64,000 nt of DNA from an uncultured Prevotellaceae bacterium. Lineage in GTDB: Bacteria; Bacteroidota; Bacteroidia; Bacteroidales; Bacteroidaceae. The notes beneath the pieces were generated by a model, which worked only from the letters and a program-made list of their open reading frames with translations, was not told where the DNA came from and made no database searches. Of the stretch, positions 29,729-38,041 are shown one piece after another. The translations under genes were made by a program, and so were the position numbers. The stretch covers positions 1-64,000 of the forward strand of contig CAMVDV010000015.1 of NCBI GenBank assembly GCA_947166305.1, written 5' to 3'. Each line of letters opens with the position of its first letter. Position 1 is the first letter of the stretch.

Positions 29729-30607
29729 TTACATCACGTTGAGCACTTGTTCCTTGATTTGCTCCAGCTCATCTTTCATCCGGACCACGATGTTCTGCAT
29801 CTCGGCCAGGTTGCTTTTGCTGCCCGTGGTGTTGATTTCCCGCCCCATCTCTTGTGCGATGAAGCCCAACTTCTTGCCTTGTCCGTGCCCTTCTTCCATC
29901 GTTTTGTGGAAGTAGGCAAGGTGGTTGGCGAGGCGTTGCTTCTCCTCGTTGATGTCAAGTTTCTCGATGTAGTAGATCATCTCCTGTTCGAGTCGGTTGC
30001 GATCGTACTGCACGTCGGGTATGGAGGCGAGCCCTTCCACGATACGCTGACGGATTTTCTCCACGCGCTGCGTTTCGTATGGCTCGATGCTTGCAAGCAA
30101 TGCACCGATGTTGTCGAGCTTTTCCTGGAACTTACGCTGCAAGGCCTCGCCCTCTTGGCGTCGGAATGCAAGCAGACGTTCCGTGGCTTGGCGCACGACC
30201 TCTTCGGCCACTTTCCACTCTTCCTCTGAAAGTTCCTGCGTCGATTCACTGTGTGAGAGCACGTCGGGCATACGCATGATGGTCTGCCACCAGTCCGTTG
30301 GCTCGGGAATGCCGTGTTCTGCCGAGAGGCTTTTTATTTGTCGGAAGTAGGCAGCCGCCAGAGTTCCGTTGATAGGGCAGGCCTCCGTGTATTCCGACTG
30401 TTCGGTCCATAGGCTGAACTCCACCTTTCCTCGCTCCAGACTCTGCGACAGAAAGGCGCGCACCTCCATTTCCTTCTCGCGGTAGATGGGTGCGATGCGC
30501 GTCACAAGGTCGAGCGCTTTGCTGTTGAGCGACTTTGCCTCTGCGATGATTTTCTTTCCCTGGAATTCGGCCGAGGCCTTGCCATATCCAGTCATTGATA
30601 GTATCAT
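29729..30607 (-). CDS. yicC: YicC family endoribonuclease
   Basis: 292 residues from ATG at 30607 (MILSMTGYGKASAEFQGKK); the longer frame crosses the promoter. N-terminal SMTGYGKA and EAKSLNSKALDLVTRI, and the C-terminal DUF1732 block with IYYIEKLDINEEKQRLANHL, GQGKKLGFIAQEMGREINT and SKNxAEMQNIVVRMKDELE-like end are diagnostic. E. coli YicC is a ribonuclease that acts on small RNA. First gene of the operon with gmk and nadD, an arrangement common in Bacteroidetes. Confidence 0.94.
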   Translation of the reverse strand: MILSMTGYGKASAEFQGKKIIAEAKSLNSKALDLVTRIAPIYREKEMEVRAFLSQSLERGKVEFSLWTEQSEYTEACPINGTLAAAYFRQIKSLSAEHGIPEPTDWWQTIMRMPDVLSHSESTQELSEEEWKVAEEVVRQATERLLAFRRQEGEALQRKFQEKLDNIGALLASIEPYETQRVEKIRQRIVEGLASIPDVQYDRNRLEQEMIYYIEKLDINEEKQRLANHLAYFHKTMEEGHGQGKKLGFIAQEMGREINTTGSKSNLAEMQNIVVRMKDELEQIKEQVLNVM

Positions 30608-30627
30608 GTTGCAAATGATTTTTGCTG

Positions 30628-30659
30628 CAAAGGTACGAAGAACCAAGCAAAAAGCCAAA
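30628..30659 (-). promoter_or_regulatory. Consensus promoter for yicC-gmk-nadD
   Basis: On the minus strand TTTG (30659-30656), 20-nt spacer, TACCTTTG (30635-30628), 21 nt before the yicC ATG. Confidence 0.82.
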
Positions 30660-30678
30660 TAAACGGAGGATTATTTTG

Positions 30679-30832
30679 CTGCCCGCCTGCCTTTGTCCCG
30701 AAACATCAGAAGGGTTATGGCCAGAAGGACGTGCCTTTCCGTGCAGAAGAGCAGGGCGTTGCAGAGATAACCCTTGGCCTTTCTGCAATAAGGCAAGAAG
30801 TTTTCGGCAGAAAAGGACGGATGTTCGGCGAA
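30679..30832. repeat. Degenerate period-22 array in a divergent promoter region
   Basis: Seven 22-nt rows (starting 30679, 30701, 30723, 30745, 30767, 30789, 30811) align with a shared pattern of a purine-rich left half (AGAAGGACG, AGAAGAGCAG, TAAGGCAAGAAG, AAAAGGACGG) and a right half such as TTTCCGTGC, GTTGCAGAG, TTTCTGCAA, TTTCGGCAG, TTCGGCGAA. Much weaker than the other arrays. Lies between yicC and the carboxypeptidase gene. Confidence 0.5.
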
Positions 30833-30839
30833 AAAGCCG

Positions 30840-30847
30840 TACCTTTG
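30840..30847 (+). promoter_or_regulatory. Promoter -7 box giving a near-leaderless transcript
   Basis: TACCTTTG ends 4 nt before the ATG at 30852 of the carboxypeptidase gene. If used, transcription would begin at or within a few bases of the start codon. No good TTTG at the -33 distance. Confidence 0.5.
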
Positions 30848-30851
30848 CAGC

Positions 30852-31787
30852 ATGAAAAGACCATTCCTGATTCTTGCGGCAGCCGCGTCGCTGCTCATCA
30901 TGTCGTGTTCCCTGTTCGGAAGCAAAGTGCCGCTCACGCCCGAAGAACAGCGCTTGCAGAGGATAACCCACCTGGACACCACGCTCACCGACCGTGTCCT
31001 CCCCGACACAATCCCTGGCTTTGACCGCCTCGCCGCACTCTCTGCCGAAGCATGGATGCTCGTCGATGACTCCACAGGCCTTGTCCTCAGCCAGAAAAAT
31101 GCTGGCGAGAAGCGCTTCATGGCGTCCCTCACGAAGATGATGACCTGCCTCCTCGCCCTGGAGAACGGCAATATGTCCGACACGGTCTGCATCCTTCCGG
31201 CCGATTGCCCGACGCGTGACTCCCGAGTGAAAGCGGGCGACTGCTATAAGCTGGCAGACCTCGTCAGGGAAATGATGCTCGTGAGCGACAACAATGCAGC
31301 CTGTGCCGTGGCCCGACACGTTGGCGGCGACACACTTTCCTTCTGCCAGATGATGAACGGCAAGGCGCATTACCTCGGCATGGACAGCACACGCTTTGCC
31401 AATCCCAACGGGATGCCCAACGACAGCAACTACAGTTGTGCGAGAGACCTCGTCCGTCTCACCCGATACTGCATGGCCGACAGCGTCTTTGCCGATATCG
31501 TGGGCACGGCAGAGGCTGACCTTCCGCTCACCGACGGACGCCATCTGCCTTGCCTCAACACTAATCGTCTGCTCACGACCTACGCCGGCTGCATCGGCAT
31601 CAAGACGGGTTACACACGTCAGGCCTCGGGCTGTCTGGCCTGCGCCGCCACCCGTGACGGCACCACCCTTCACCTCGTCCTGCTGGGAAGCCGTGGCAAA
31701 GTCTCCAGATTCAGTGAGTCGGCAGTCCTGCTCGACTTCGGTTTTCGCGTCATGAAAGCCTATTCTGAGGCAACCGAGAGGCGATAA
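30852..31787 (+). CDS. D-alanyl-D-alanine carboxypeptidase lipoprotein (S11 family)
   Basis: 311 residues. Removes the terminal D-Ala of peptidoglycan stem peptides. All three penicillin-binding motifs are present: SxxK (S92-L-T-K95), SDN (145-147) and KTG (251-253, IGIKTGYTRQASGC). N-terminal lipobox LLIMSC (Cys19) indicates a lipoprotein, not the usual C-terminal amphipathic anchor of DacA types. Ends soon after the catalytic domain. Probably monocistronic. Confidence 0.92.
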   Translation: MKRPFLILAAAASLLIMSCSLFGSKVPLTPEEQRLQRITHLDTTLTDRVLPDTIPGFDRLAALSAEAWMLVDDSTGLVLSQKNAGEKRFMASLTKMMTCLLALENGNMSDTVCILPADCPTRDSRVKAGDCYKLADLVREMMLVSDNNAACAVARHVGGDTLSFCQMMNGKAHYLGMDSTRFANPNGMPNDSNYSCARDLVRLTRYCMADSVFADIVGTAEADLPLTDGRHLPCLNTNRLLTTYAGCIGIKTGYTRQASGCLACAATRDGTTLHLVLLGSRGKVSRFSESAVLLDFGFRVMKAYSEATERR

Positions 31788-31844
31788 AGTCCACGGCCTT
31801 GATATTTTTCTCCGCATAAAAGCAGAAGTATCGGAATTTTTATG

Positions 31845-31852
31845 TACCTTTG
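31845..31852 (+). promoter_or_regulatory. Promoter -7 box for the M6 protease gene
   Basis: TACCTTTG followed by CAGCC, 50 nt before the ATG at 31903. No clear TTTG at -33. Confidence 0.5.
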
Positions 31853-31902
31853 CAGCCGCAAAAAAGAAATTATCCGTAATACCTATTATAATATATTATA
31901 GT

Positions 31903-34185
31903 ATGAGAAAGAATCTTCTGACCATCATCGCAACACTTCTTTGCTGCATCACTGCCAGTGCCCTGCCAACCCGACAGGGTTATGCGCGCCGCCCGCACCA
32001 TACCCACAGATTGCCTGGGGTGAACGAGCGCCGACTTGCTCGCCTCGAGAAAATGCGCGAGGCCAATATCGCTCTCCGCCACCGCCAAGGTCCATGGAAA
32101 GCCAAGACACAAGCCGAAACAAAGCGCGGGCTGGTACTGCTCGTCCAGTTCTCCGACACCGGAAGCCGACTGAAGTCCGGTGCCGCAGAGCAGTGGGACA
32201 ATCGCTTCAACCAGCAGGGTTACTCCCTGAACAGCCATATTGGTTCCGTCCGAGACTACTTCATTGAGCAAAGCTACGGCTTGCTCACCATCGACTTCGA
32301 CGTGGTTGGTCCCCTCACACTCTCTAAGACTCGACAGTATTACGGTTCGGCTCCCAACGACGAGCTTGACGATAGAGCTCCGGAGATGGTGATTGAAGCC
32401 CTCAAACTCGCTAACCCTGAGGTCAACTATGCCGACTATGATTGGGATGGCGACGGGTATGTCGACCAAGTTTACGTCATCTATGCAGGCATAACGCAGT
32501 ACGCTACCGAAGGCTACATCTGGCCTCATGAGTGGAGCCTCTCTGCCGGTCAGTATTACGGATGCGGGGGTGGCACCCAGAGGCTCGATAATGTTTACAT
32601 CGACACCTACGCCGTTTCCAACGAACTTGCCAACTCCACCACCCTTGAGGGCATTGGCACAGCCTGCCATGAGTTCAGCCATTGCCTTGGCTATCCCGAC
32701 TTTTACGACACGAGCTACATGGGAGGAACGGCTGCACAGAACTGGGATGTACTCGACGGCGGCTGCTACAACGGTCCCCGGCACATTGGCGAAGTGCCCT
32801 CACCCTATACCGCTTACGAGCGTTGGATAGCGGGTTGGATCGATCTTATCCCGCTCTCTGAGCCATGCAAGGTGACGGATATGCCTGCCATCAACGAGGA
32901 AGGCGTGGCTTACGTCATTAAGAACTCGGGCAACACCAACGAATATTATATCCTCGAGAACCGCCAGCAGAAGACTTTCGGCACTTATAACCACGGACAT
33001 GGACTCATGGTTTGGCACGTCGACTACAACAGTTCTGCCTGGGCCAACAATACGGTCAACTCCGATGCCGACCGCCAGCGCATGACATTCGTGCCCGCCG
33101 ATGGACAGGTGGGCGAGCTCATGGGCTCTGACTACGAAGGGTACTACTACGAAGTGACGACCGATGACGAGGCAGGCGACCCCTTCCCGGGCATCACGAA
33201 AGTGGACAGCGTGCCTACCCTCACATGGTATGTGGCAGAGAGGCGGGGCACGAAGAAGCATCCCAACCTCATTCACGACATCAGGGAGAGCGGTGGCGGA
33301 AAAATCAGCTTCATCTACGGCGACTACCGTGTGCTCTCCACACCCGAGATTGCCGAAGCCACCAACATCCTGGCCGACTCCTTCACCGCCAACTGGCTGC
33401 CTGTGGACGGAGCGACGAGTTACAATCTGGAGGTAGAGGTCATGACCGGCGAGGAGAGCGCTGCGACGGTCTTTGCCGAAGACTTCTCGGGTTTCGCCGC
33501 AACCGGTGCCGATGCGCAGGTGAGCAACAGCGTCATCGACAAATACACGCAGGCTGAGGGCTGGACCGTGAGCGGAATCTACGGCACAAAGGACGCTTCG
33601 GCCCGACTCGGTTCGGCCAGCATCATCGGATCGATGCTCACGCCTGTTATCGACAACCGCGCCGGCGACCTCATCGTCGAGTTCGACGCCGCATACTACA
33701 ACACTGATGGCAGCAGCATCGTCGTTTCCGTGCTGAAGAACTCCGAGGTGATTGCCACGGATACCGTTGAGCTGTCGGCCGACCGCACCACCTATAGCCT
33801 CACCTTCGAGGACATTCCTTCCGGGTGCCAAGTACAGTTCGAGACCACCAAAAGGCGCAAGCGTCTCTATCTCTATGATGTCAACATTATGGACATGAGC
33901 GGTGCCGGCTATCAGACCACGCTCTATGAGGGACTGACGTCCACCAGTTTTGTGGTCAGCGAGGTGGATGGCGACATGTACTTCTACCGCGTTCAGGCAG
34001 TCTGCGAAGACGGTACTTCCGACTGGACCGAATGGATGGATGTCGACATCGCTTCCGGCATCAGCGAAACGGCCGTCCAGACCGCATCGGAAGGCGAAAT
34101 GTACGACCTCGCAGGCCGCAGGATTTTCCAGGCTCCCAAGCGCGGACTCTACATCCGGAACGGCAAGACTTACATGGCACGCTGA
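31903..34185 (+). CDS. Secreted M6 family metalloprotease
   Basis: 760 residues. Signal peptide (MRKNLLTIIATLLCCITASA), propeptide-like basic stretch, then a zinc metalloprotease domain (about 75-480) of the M6/immune-inhibitor-A type: HEFSHCLGYPD (H256, E257, H260, with the third ligand region GYPDFYD) and the upstream DWDGDGYVDQVYVIYAG calcium-like loop. Residues about 485-720 form Ig/Fn3- and jelly-roll-like accessory domains (FTANWLPVDGATSYNLEV). The last about 30 residues (MYDLAGRRIFQAPKRGLYI, then NGK) resemble C-terminal sorting tails of the type IX secretion system. Substrate unknown. A clean terminator follows. Confidence 0.9.
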   Translation: MRKNLLTIIATLLCCITASALPTRQGYARRPHHTHRLPGVNERRLARLEKMREANIALRHRQGPWKAKTQAETKRGLVLLVQFSDTGSRLKSGAAEQWDNRFNQQGYSLNSHIGSVRDYFIEQSYGLLTIDFDVVGPLTLSKTRQYYGSAPNDELDDRAPEMVIEALKLANPEVNYADYDWDGDGYVDQVYVIYAGITQYATEGYIWPHEWSLSAGQYYGCGGGTQRLDNVYIDTYAVSNELANSTTLEGIGTACHEFSHCLGYPDFYDTSYMGGTAAQNWDVLDGGCYNGPRHIGEVPSPYTAYERWIAGWIDLIPLSEPCKVTDMPAINEEGVAYVIKNSGNTNEYYILENRQQKTFGTYNHGHGLMVWHVDYNSSAWANNTVNSDADRQRMTFVPADGQVGELMGSDYEGYYYEVTTDDEAGDPFPGITKVDSVPTLTWYVAERRGTKKHPNLIHDIRESGGGKISFIYGDYRVLSTPEIAEATNILADSFTANWLPVDGATSYNLEVEVMTGEESAATVFAEDFSGFAATGADAQVSNSVIDKYTQAEGWTVSGIYGTKDASARLGSASIIGSMLTPVIDNRAGDLIVEFDAAYYNTDGSSIVVSVLKNSEVIATDTVELSADRTTYSLTFEDIPSGCQVQFETTKRRKRLYLYDVNIMDMSGAGYQTTLYEGLTSTSFVVSEVDGDMYFYRVQAVCEDGTSDWTEWMDVDIASGISETAVQTASEGEMYDLAGRRIFQAPKRGLYIRNGKTYMAR

Positions 34186-34210
34186 GGCGTTCCCAATCAT
34201 ACGGAATGAG

Positions 34211-34254
34211 GAAGCGAGGCTCGCGGGACAGACTCCCCGGGCCTCGCTTCTTTT
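34211..34254 (+). terminator. Terminator after the M6 protease gene
   Basis: Perfect 10-bp stem GAAGCGAGGC/GCCTCGCTTC (34211-34220/34241-34250) with a 20-nt loop that can pair further (CGGG/CCCG), followed by TTTT. Starts 25 nt after the stop codon. Confidence 0.85.
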
Positions 34255-34374
34255 GTTGTCCTTCGCTGCCAATGTCCTTCGGGAATAATGTCGCATTTTT
34301 TACCATTGAACGACGGGCAGTTTCTTTGCCTAAAGAACGCCGTTCGTCGCCCTCCTCCGTGCCTCTCCGCCGCA

Positions 34375-34506
34375 TAGCCCGTCGGCATCTTTCCCACCAT
34401 CGTCAGGCATCTGCCGAAAACGCTGCAGGGTTGTTGCGATAACCCTACGGCGTTCCGTCCAAAACCCCGTCGGGTTATCCCGAAAACTCCAAAGGGTTCT
34501 GCCCGA
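34375..34506. repeat. 22-nt tandem array with AACCCT/AGGGTT-type core
   Basis: Clear units start at 34419, 34441, 34463 and 34485 (AACGCTGCAGGGTTG, AACCCTACGGCGTTCC, AACCCCGTCGGGTTATCC, AACTCCAAAGGGTTCTGCC). Two weaker units precede them (34375, 34397), the first reading AGCCCGTCGGCATC. Same period as the CCGCGTGCGG arrays but a different palindromic core. Confidence 0.75.
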
Positions 34507-34741
34507 AGCCTCTTTTCCGATCAAAATAAGGCACCTCCCCGGGTCCATTTTGCCCCCGAAACGGCTCCTTCGGCAACACATTTTTTCGACAGCCAGTCCG
34601 AAGGATCTTTTTGAACATGAAATAAGGTAAAATGACTCCCAAAGTTCCCTTTCGTTGAATAAAATTAACCGAATTGTGTTAAATATCCTTAAAAAAGGAC
34701 GCTTTATCCTTGATATAAATCACGATTAGTTAAAAAAAATG

Positions 34742-34749
34742 TAAATTTG
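34742..34749 (+). promoter_or_regulatory. Possible promoter -7 box for the fasciclin/Sus operon
   Basis: TAAATTTG followed by CTC, 68 nt before the first ATG. It lies in an A/T-rich leader; no TTTG at the right distance. Confidence 0.35.
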
Positions 34750-34816
34750 CTCTGTTGAGTGCGTATAAATGCACGAAATAGGGTTAAAAAACAACAAAAA
34801 CATCAAATAATAACAA

Positions 34817-37800
34817 ATGCGTATGACAAACCATTTAAGCAAATGGAGCAGGCATTCCTCACGCGTAGTGTGCTTGCTGGCGGCTTGCGGGATGATGTAT
34901 GCTTGTAAGGATGAGTTCGTACTGGACGACGAAAAGCCCAGTTGGCTCAACTCAAGTATATATGAAAGCCTGGAGCAGAAAGGCAATTTTAGAACCTATC
35001 TAAGGTTGCTTGCCGACAAAGACGTTAATCCCGAAGGTATGCGCCCGCTCACCGACGTGCTGCAGCGCACCGGCTCGAAAACCGTCTTCGTGGCAGACGA
35101 CAAAGCTTGGGACGCCTTCTTTGCCGCCAATGCTTCGTTGCCGGAAGGCAATCCGTGGCACTATGCCACAAGTTATGAGAACCTGAGCCAGGCTCAGAAG
35201 AAGCTACTGATACACACCAGTATGCTCAACAACGCCATCGTGATGGAAAACCTGGCAAGCAGCCAGTCCAACGGAACGGAGTCGCCCACCAGAGGCGAGT
35301 ACATGCGTCGCTACACCGACGTGGAAGCCACCGACTCCATCACATTCCTTCCCGCCAAGGACCTGCCCTTCAGCTACTCGACCATCGAGAAAGACTACTG
35401 GAGGCGCTTCCGTGAGGAGCACGGAGGCAAGGGCATCTACCTCGTCACCGACTCCACGCTGCCCATGATGCTCCACTTCACCTCCGAGCACCTCTCCCGC
35501 AATACCGTGAAAGACGAGGACTTCGCCCTCTTCATGGGGCGCAACAGAAACACAAGCGACGTGCATATCTACGACGCCCTGCTCCAAGACAAGGACGGCG
35601 TCTGCGAGAACGGCTATGTCAACGTTACGGAAAAGCCCCTCTGCCCCGTCTCGAACATGGCAGAGCTCATCCGCACCAACGGCAAGACCAATATCTTCAG
35701 CCACATCCTCGACCGCTTCAGTGCACCGTTCTATTGCCATCGCATCACCGAAGCCTACAAAGTGCTCCATCCTGAGTTCACCGACTCCATCTTCACCAAG
35801 AGATATTTCTCCACGAACAACTTCTCTGTGAAGGGAGGCTACGTGCGCGCCACCGACGGCTCCGTACCCCTCTTCGAGCCGGGACCCAGAGGCACATACC
35901 AAACCTATAACCCCTATCTCTCTGTCGGCGGCGAGAACGAAGGCACCATCATCACAGGTCTGAAGTTCGACCCGGGATGGAACGGCTACTACGACGAGGT
36001 GGACGTCCGCAAGGACATGGCTGCCATCTTCGTGCCCAGCGACAATGAGATGTGGCACTACTTCCAGAACGCCGGCGAAGACCTCCTCCGCGCCTTCTAT
36101 GCCAACGAAGGTACCGACAAGGAAATCCCCTTCGTCAAGGCAACAACCCTCGAGGAACTCTATCATCAGATAGACGCTATCCCCGTCGGCACACTGGGCC
36201 AGCTCGTCAACAACATGATGCAGCGCTCGTTCGTCGGCTCCGTTCCCAGCAAATGGTCTAAGCTGACCGACGACGCCATGGAGCCTCTCTTCGACAACGT
36301 GGAGGAAGCCATCGGAACCCTCGACACCTGCTTGGTGGCAAACAACGGCATCGTCTACATCATGGACCACACCTGCGTCACAGCCGACTACCGTGCCGTC
36401 ACAGCACCCGCTGTCATCAGTAAGGCTAATAAAATAATGTATAATGCCATCTACGGCTCCTTCATGAACCTGAACTACTATGCCTACCTCAAGGCCATGC
36501 AGAGTAAGTTCACCTTCCTGTTGCCCAGCGACAGCGCCCTCTTCTATTACTACGACCCCGCCAGCATGAAGAGCCGCACACCCCGTGCCATCGAGTTCTA
36601 CTACGTGGGCGGCAACAACCCCATAAGGCTGAGGTTCAGAAACTACTACTGCCCATATAATAAGGATAAGGGCGACGTCGGCACCATCAAGGGTGTAATC
36701 CCCGGCAACAACCTCTACGACAATGAAGAGGTCACCAACCGCCTGAAGGACATCCTCGAGAGCCATACCATCGTGCATGACGGTACCAACCCCATGACAC
36801 ACGCCGACCAGCTCTACTACGGCATCGACACTTCCACTCCCCTCGACGAGTATTACCTCTCCAAGAACGGCAATGCCGTGAAGGTAGTGCGTGACGAGAA
36901 CGACAGCGTCATCGCCGTTAAGGGCGGCTTCCAGCTCGAGAACGAACGCTACTTCGAGAAGGAAGGCCTCGACCCCGCCAACGCAGAGCGCGGAGTGCTC
37001 TCCTGCAAGCTCACAAAGACACGTAACGTGGACAACGGTCACACCTATGTCCTCAACGCACCCCTCGTCCCCACATACCGCAGCGTCTACAGCATCTTCA
37101 CCAACGACTACGACCTGAACAAGGAAGCAGCCGGCGAGACGCCCTACAGCGAGTTCTACGACCTCTGTACGGCCGACGGCTACGACACCGAAATCATCGG
37201 ATGCGGCCTCGTGAACGGCAACCTCAACAAGACACAGCGAGAGTCGGCACTCAAGAAGTTCAGAATCTTCGTCAGCGACGGCGGCCTGGACTACAACGTG
37301 CAGTTCTTCAATAACTACCGCTACACCATCTTCGTCCCCAGCAACGAGGCCGTGCGCGCAGCCATCGAAGCAGGCCTGCCCACCTGGGACGAAATCCGCG
37401 AGGACTTCCGCACCCACTGCAAGCCCGAGATGGAAGAGAACGAAGACGGCACGGCATGGGTGGTGAAGCACGACGCGGACGGCGAGATTGTCTACACCGA
37501 CTCGCTCGAAACCTACGAGGACAGCGTGCGCATCGCTGCCAAAATCACCTACCTGACCAACTTCGTGCGCTACCACTTCGCCGACAACTCAGTGTTTGCC
37601 GACAAGACGGTGCTCGCACCCAACGAGATGGTGACATCCAGCTACGACAAGGAACTCGAGCTGTTCTGCAAAATCCATGTGGACCGCGTGCCCAATGGCG
37701 ACGGCACAGACCTCCGCGTCTGCGACGACGTGACATGGAAGAAGAACGGCAACAGCATGGGTCCCGAACCCTTCGTCACAGTCGGCGAGAAGAACGTCCT

Positions 37801-38029
37801 GGCACGCGACATCTCCTGCGGCAAGAACAACAGCAACACGCCCGTGCCTCCCGTAGGCATCCAGATGAAGGGTATCGTCATCAAGTCCTCCAGCGCTGCC
37901 GTGATACACTCCATCGACGGCTATCTGAACCACACAGAAGTCATCGATGGCAGACACGACAACACATGGGCGTCCACCATCAAAGCTAAGAGGTATTTAC
38001 AGAGATATGCTATCCGTGATATCCGATAA
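34817..38029 (+). CDS. Large fasciclin-domain lipoprotein, module 1
   Basis: 1070 residues. Lipobox MMYAC (Cys30) after a long positively charged n-region. At least four FAS1-like stretches are visible: SKTVFVADDKAWDAFFAA (about 90), AAIFVPSDNEMWHYF (about 405), FTFLLPSDSALFYYYD (about 565) and YTIFVPSNEAVRAAIEAG (about 840), the latter followed by FVRYHFADNSVF. FAS1 domains mediate adhesion or ligand binding. It is first in a tight run with SusC and SusD (12 nt to SusC), so it is likely a surface lipoprotein of the same uptake complex, taking the place of the SusE/F-type glycan-binding proteins. Substrate unknown. Confidence 0.82.
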   Translation: MRMTNHLSKWSRHSSRVVCLLAACGMMYACKDEFVLDDEKPSWLNSSIYESLEQKGNFRTYLRLLADKDVNPEGMRPLTDVLQRTGSKTVFVADDKAWDAFFAANASLPEGNPWHYATSYENLSQAQKKLLIHTSMLNNAIVMENLASSQSNGTESPTRGEYMRRYTDVEATDSITFLPAKDLPFSYSTIEKDYWRRFREEHGGKGIYLVTDSTLPMMLHFTSEHLSRNTVKDEDFALFMGRNRNTSDVHIYDALLQDKDGVCENGYVNVTEKPLCPVSNMAELIRTNGKTNIFSHILDRFSAPFYCHRITEAYKVLHPEFTDSIFTKRYFSTNNFSVKGGYVRATDGSVPLFEPGPRGTYQTYNPYLSVGGENEGTIITGLKFDPGWNGYYDEVDVRKDMAAIFVPSDNEMWHYFQNAGEDLLRAFYANEGTDKEIPFVKATTLEELYHQIDAIPVGTLGQLVNNMMQRSFVGSVPSKWSKLTDDAMEPLFDNVEEAIGTLDTCLVANNGIVYIMDHTCVTADYRAVTAPAVISKANKIMYNAIYGSFMNLNYYAYLKAMQSKFTFLLPSDSALFYYYDPASMKSRTPRAIEFYYVGGNNPIRLRFRNYYCPYNKDKGDVGTIKGVIPGNNLYDNEEVTNRLKDILESHTIVHDGTNPMTHADQLYYGIDTSTPLDEYYLSKNGNAVKVVRDENDSVIAVKGGFQLENERYFEKEGLDPANAERGVLSCKLTKTRNVDNGHTYVLNAPLVPTYRSVYSIFTNDYDLNKEAAGETPYSEFYDLCTADGYDTEIIGCGLVNGNLNKTQRESALKKFRIFVSDGGLDYNVQFFNNYRYTIFVPSNEAVRAAIEAGLPTWDEIREDFRTHCKPEMEENEDGTAWVVKHDADGEIVYTDSLETYEDSVRIAAKITYLTNFVRYHFADNSVFADKTVLAPNEMVTSSYDKELELFCKIHVDRVPNGDGTDLRVCDDVTWKKNGNSMGPEPFVTVGEKNVLARDISCGKNNSNTPVPPVGIQMKGIVIKSSSAAVIHSIDGYLNHTEVIDGRHDNTWASTIKAKRYLQRYAIRDIR

Positions 38030-38041
38030 AATCATCCGACT

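Larger units (their letters stand above)
34186..34816. other. 631-nt gene-free gap upstream of the fasciclin/Sus locus
   Basis: No gene seen. Contains the M6 protease terminator (34211-34254), a period-22 array with an AACCCT...GGGTT core (34375-34506), and an A/T-rich leader (34660-34816). A TAAATTTG element at 34742-34749 could be the promoter -7 box for the downstream operon, but the -33 match is poor. Confidence 0.6.
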
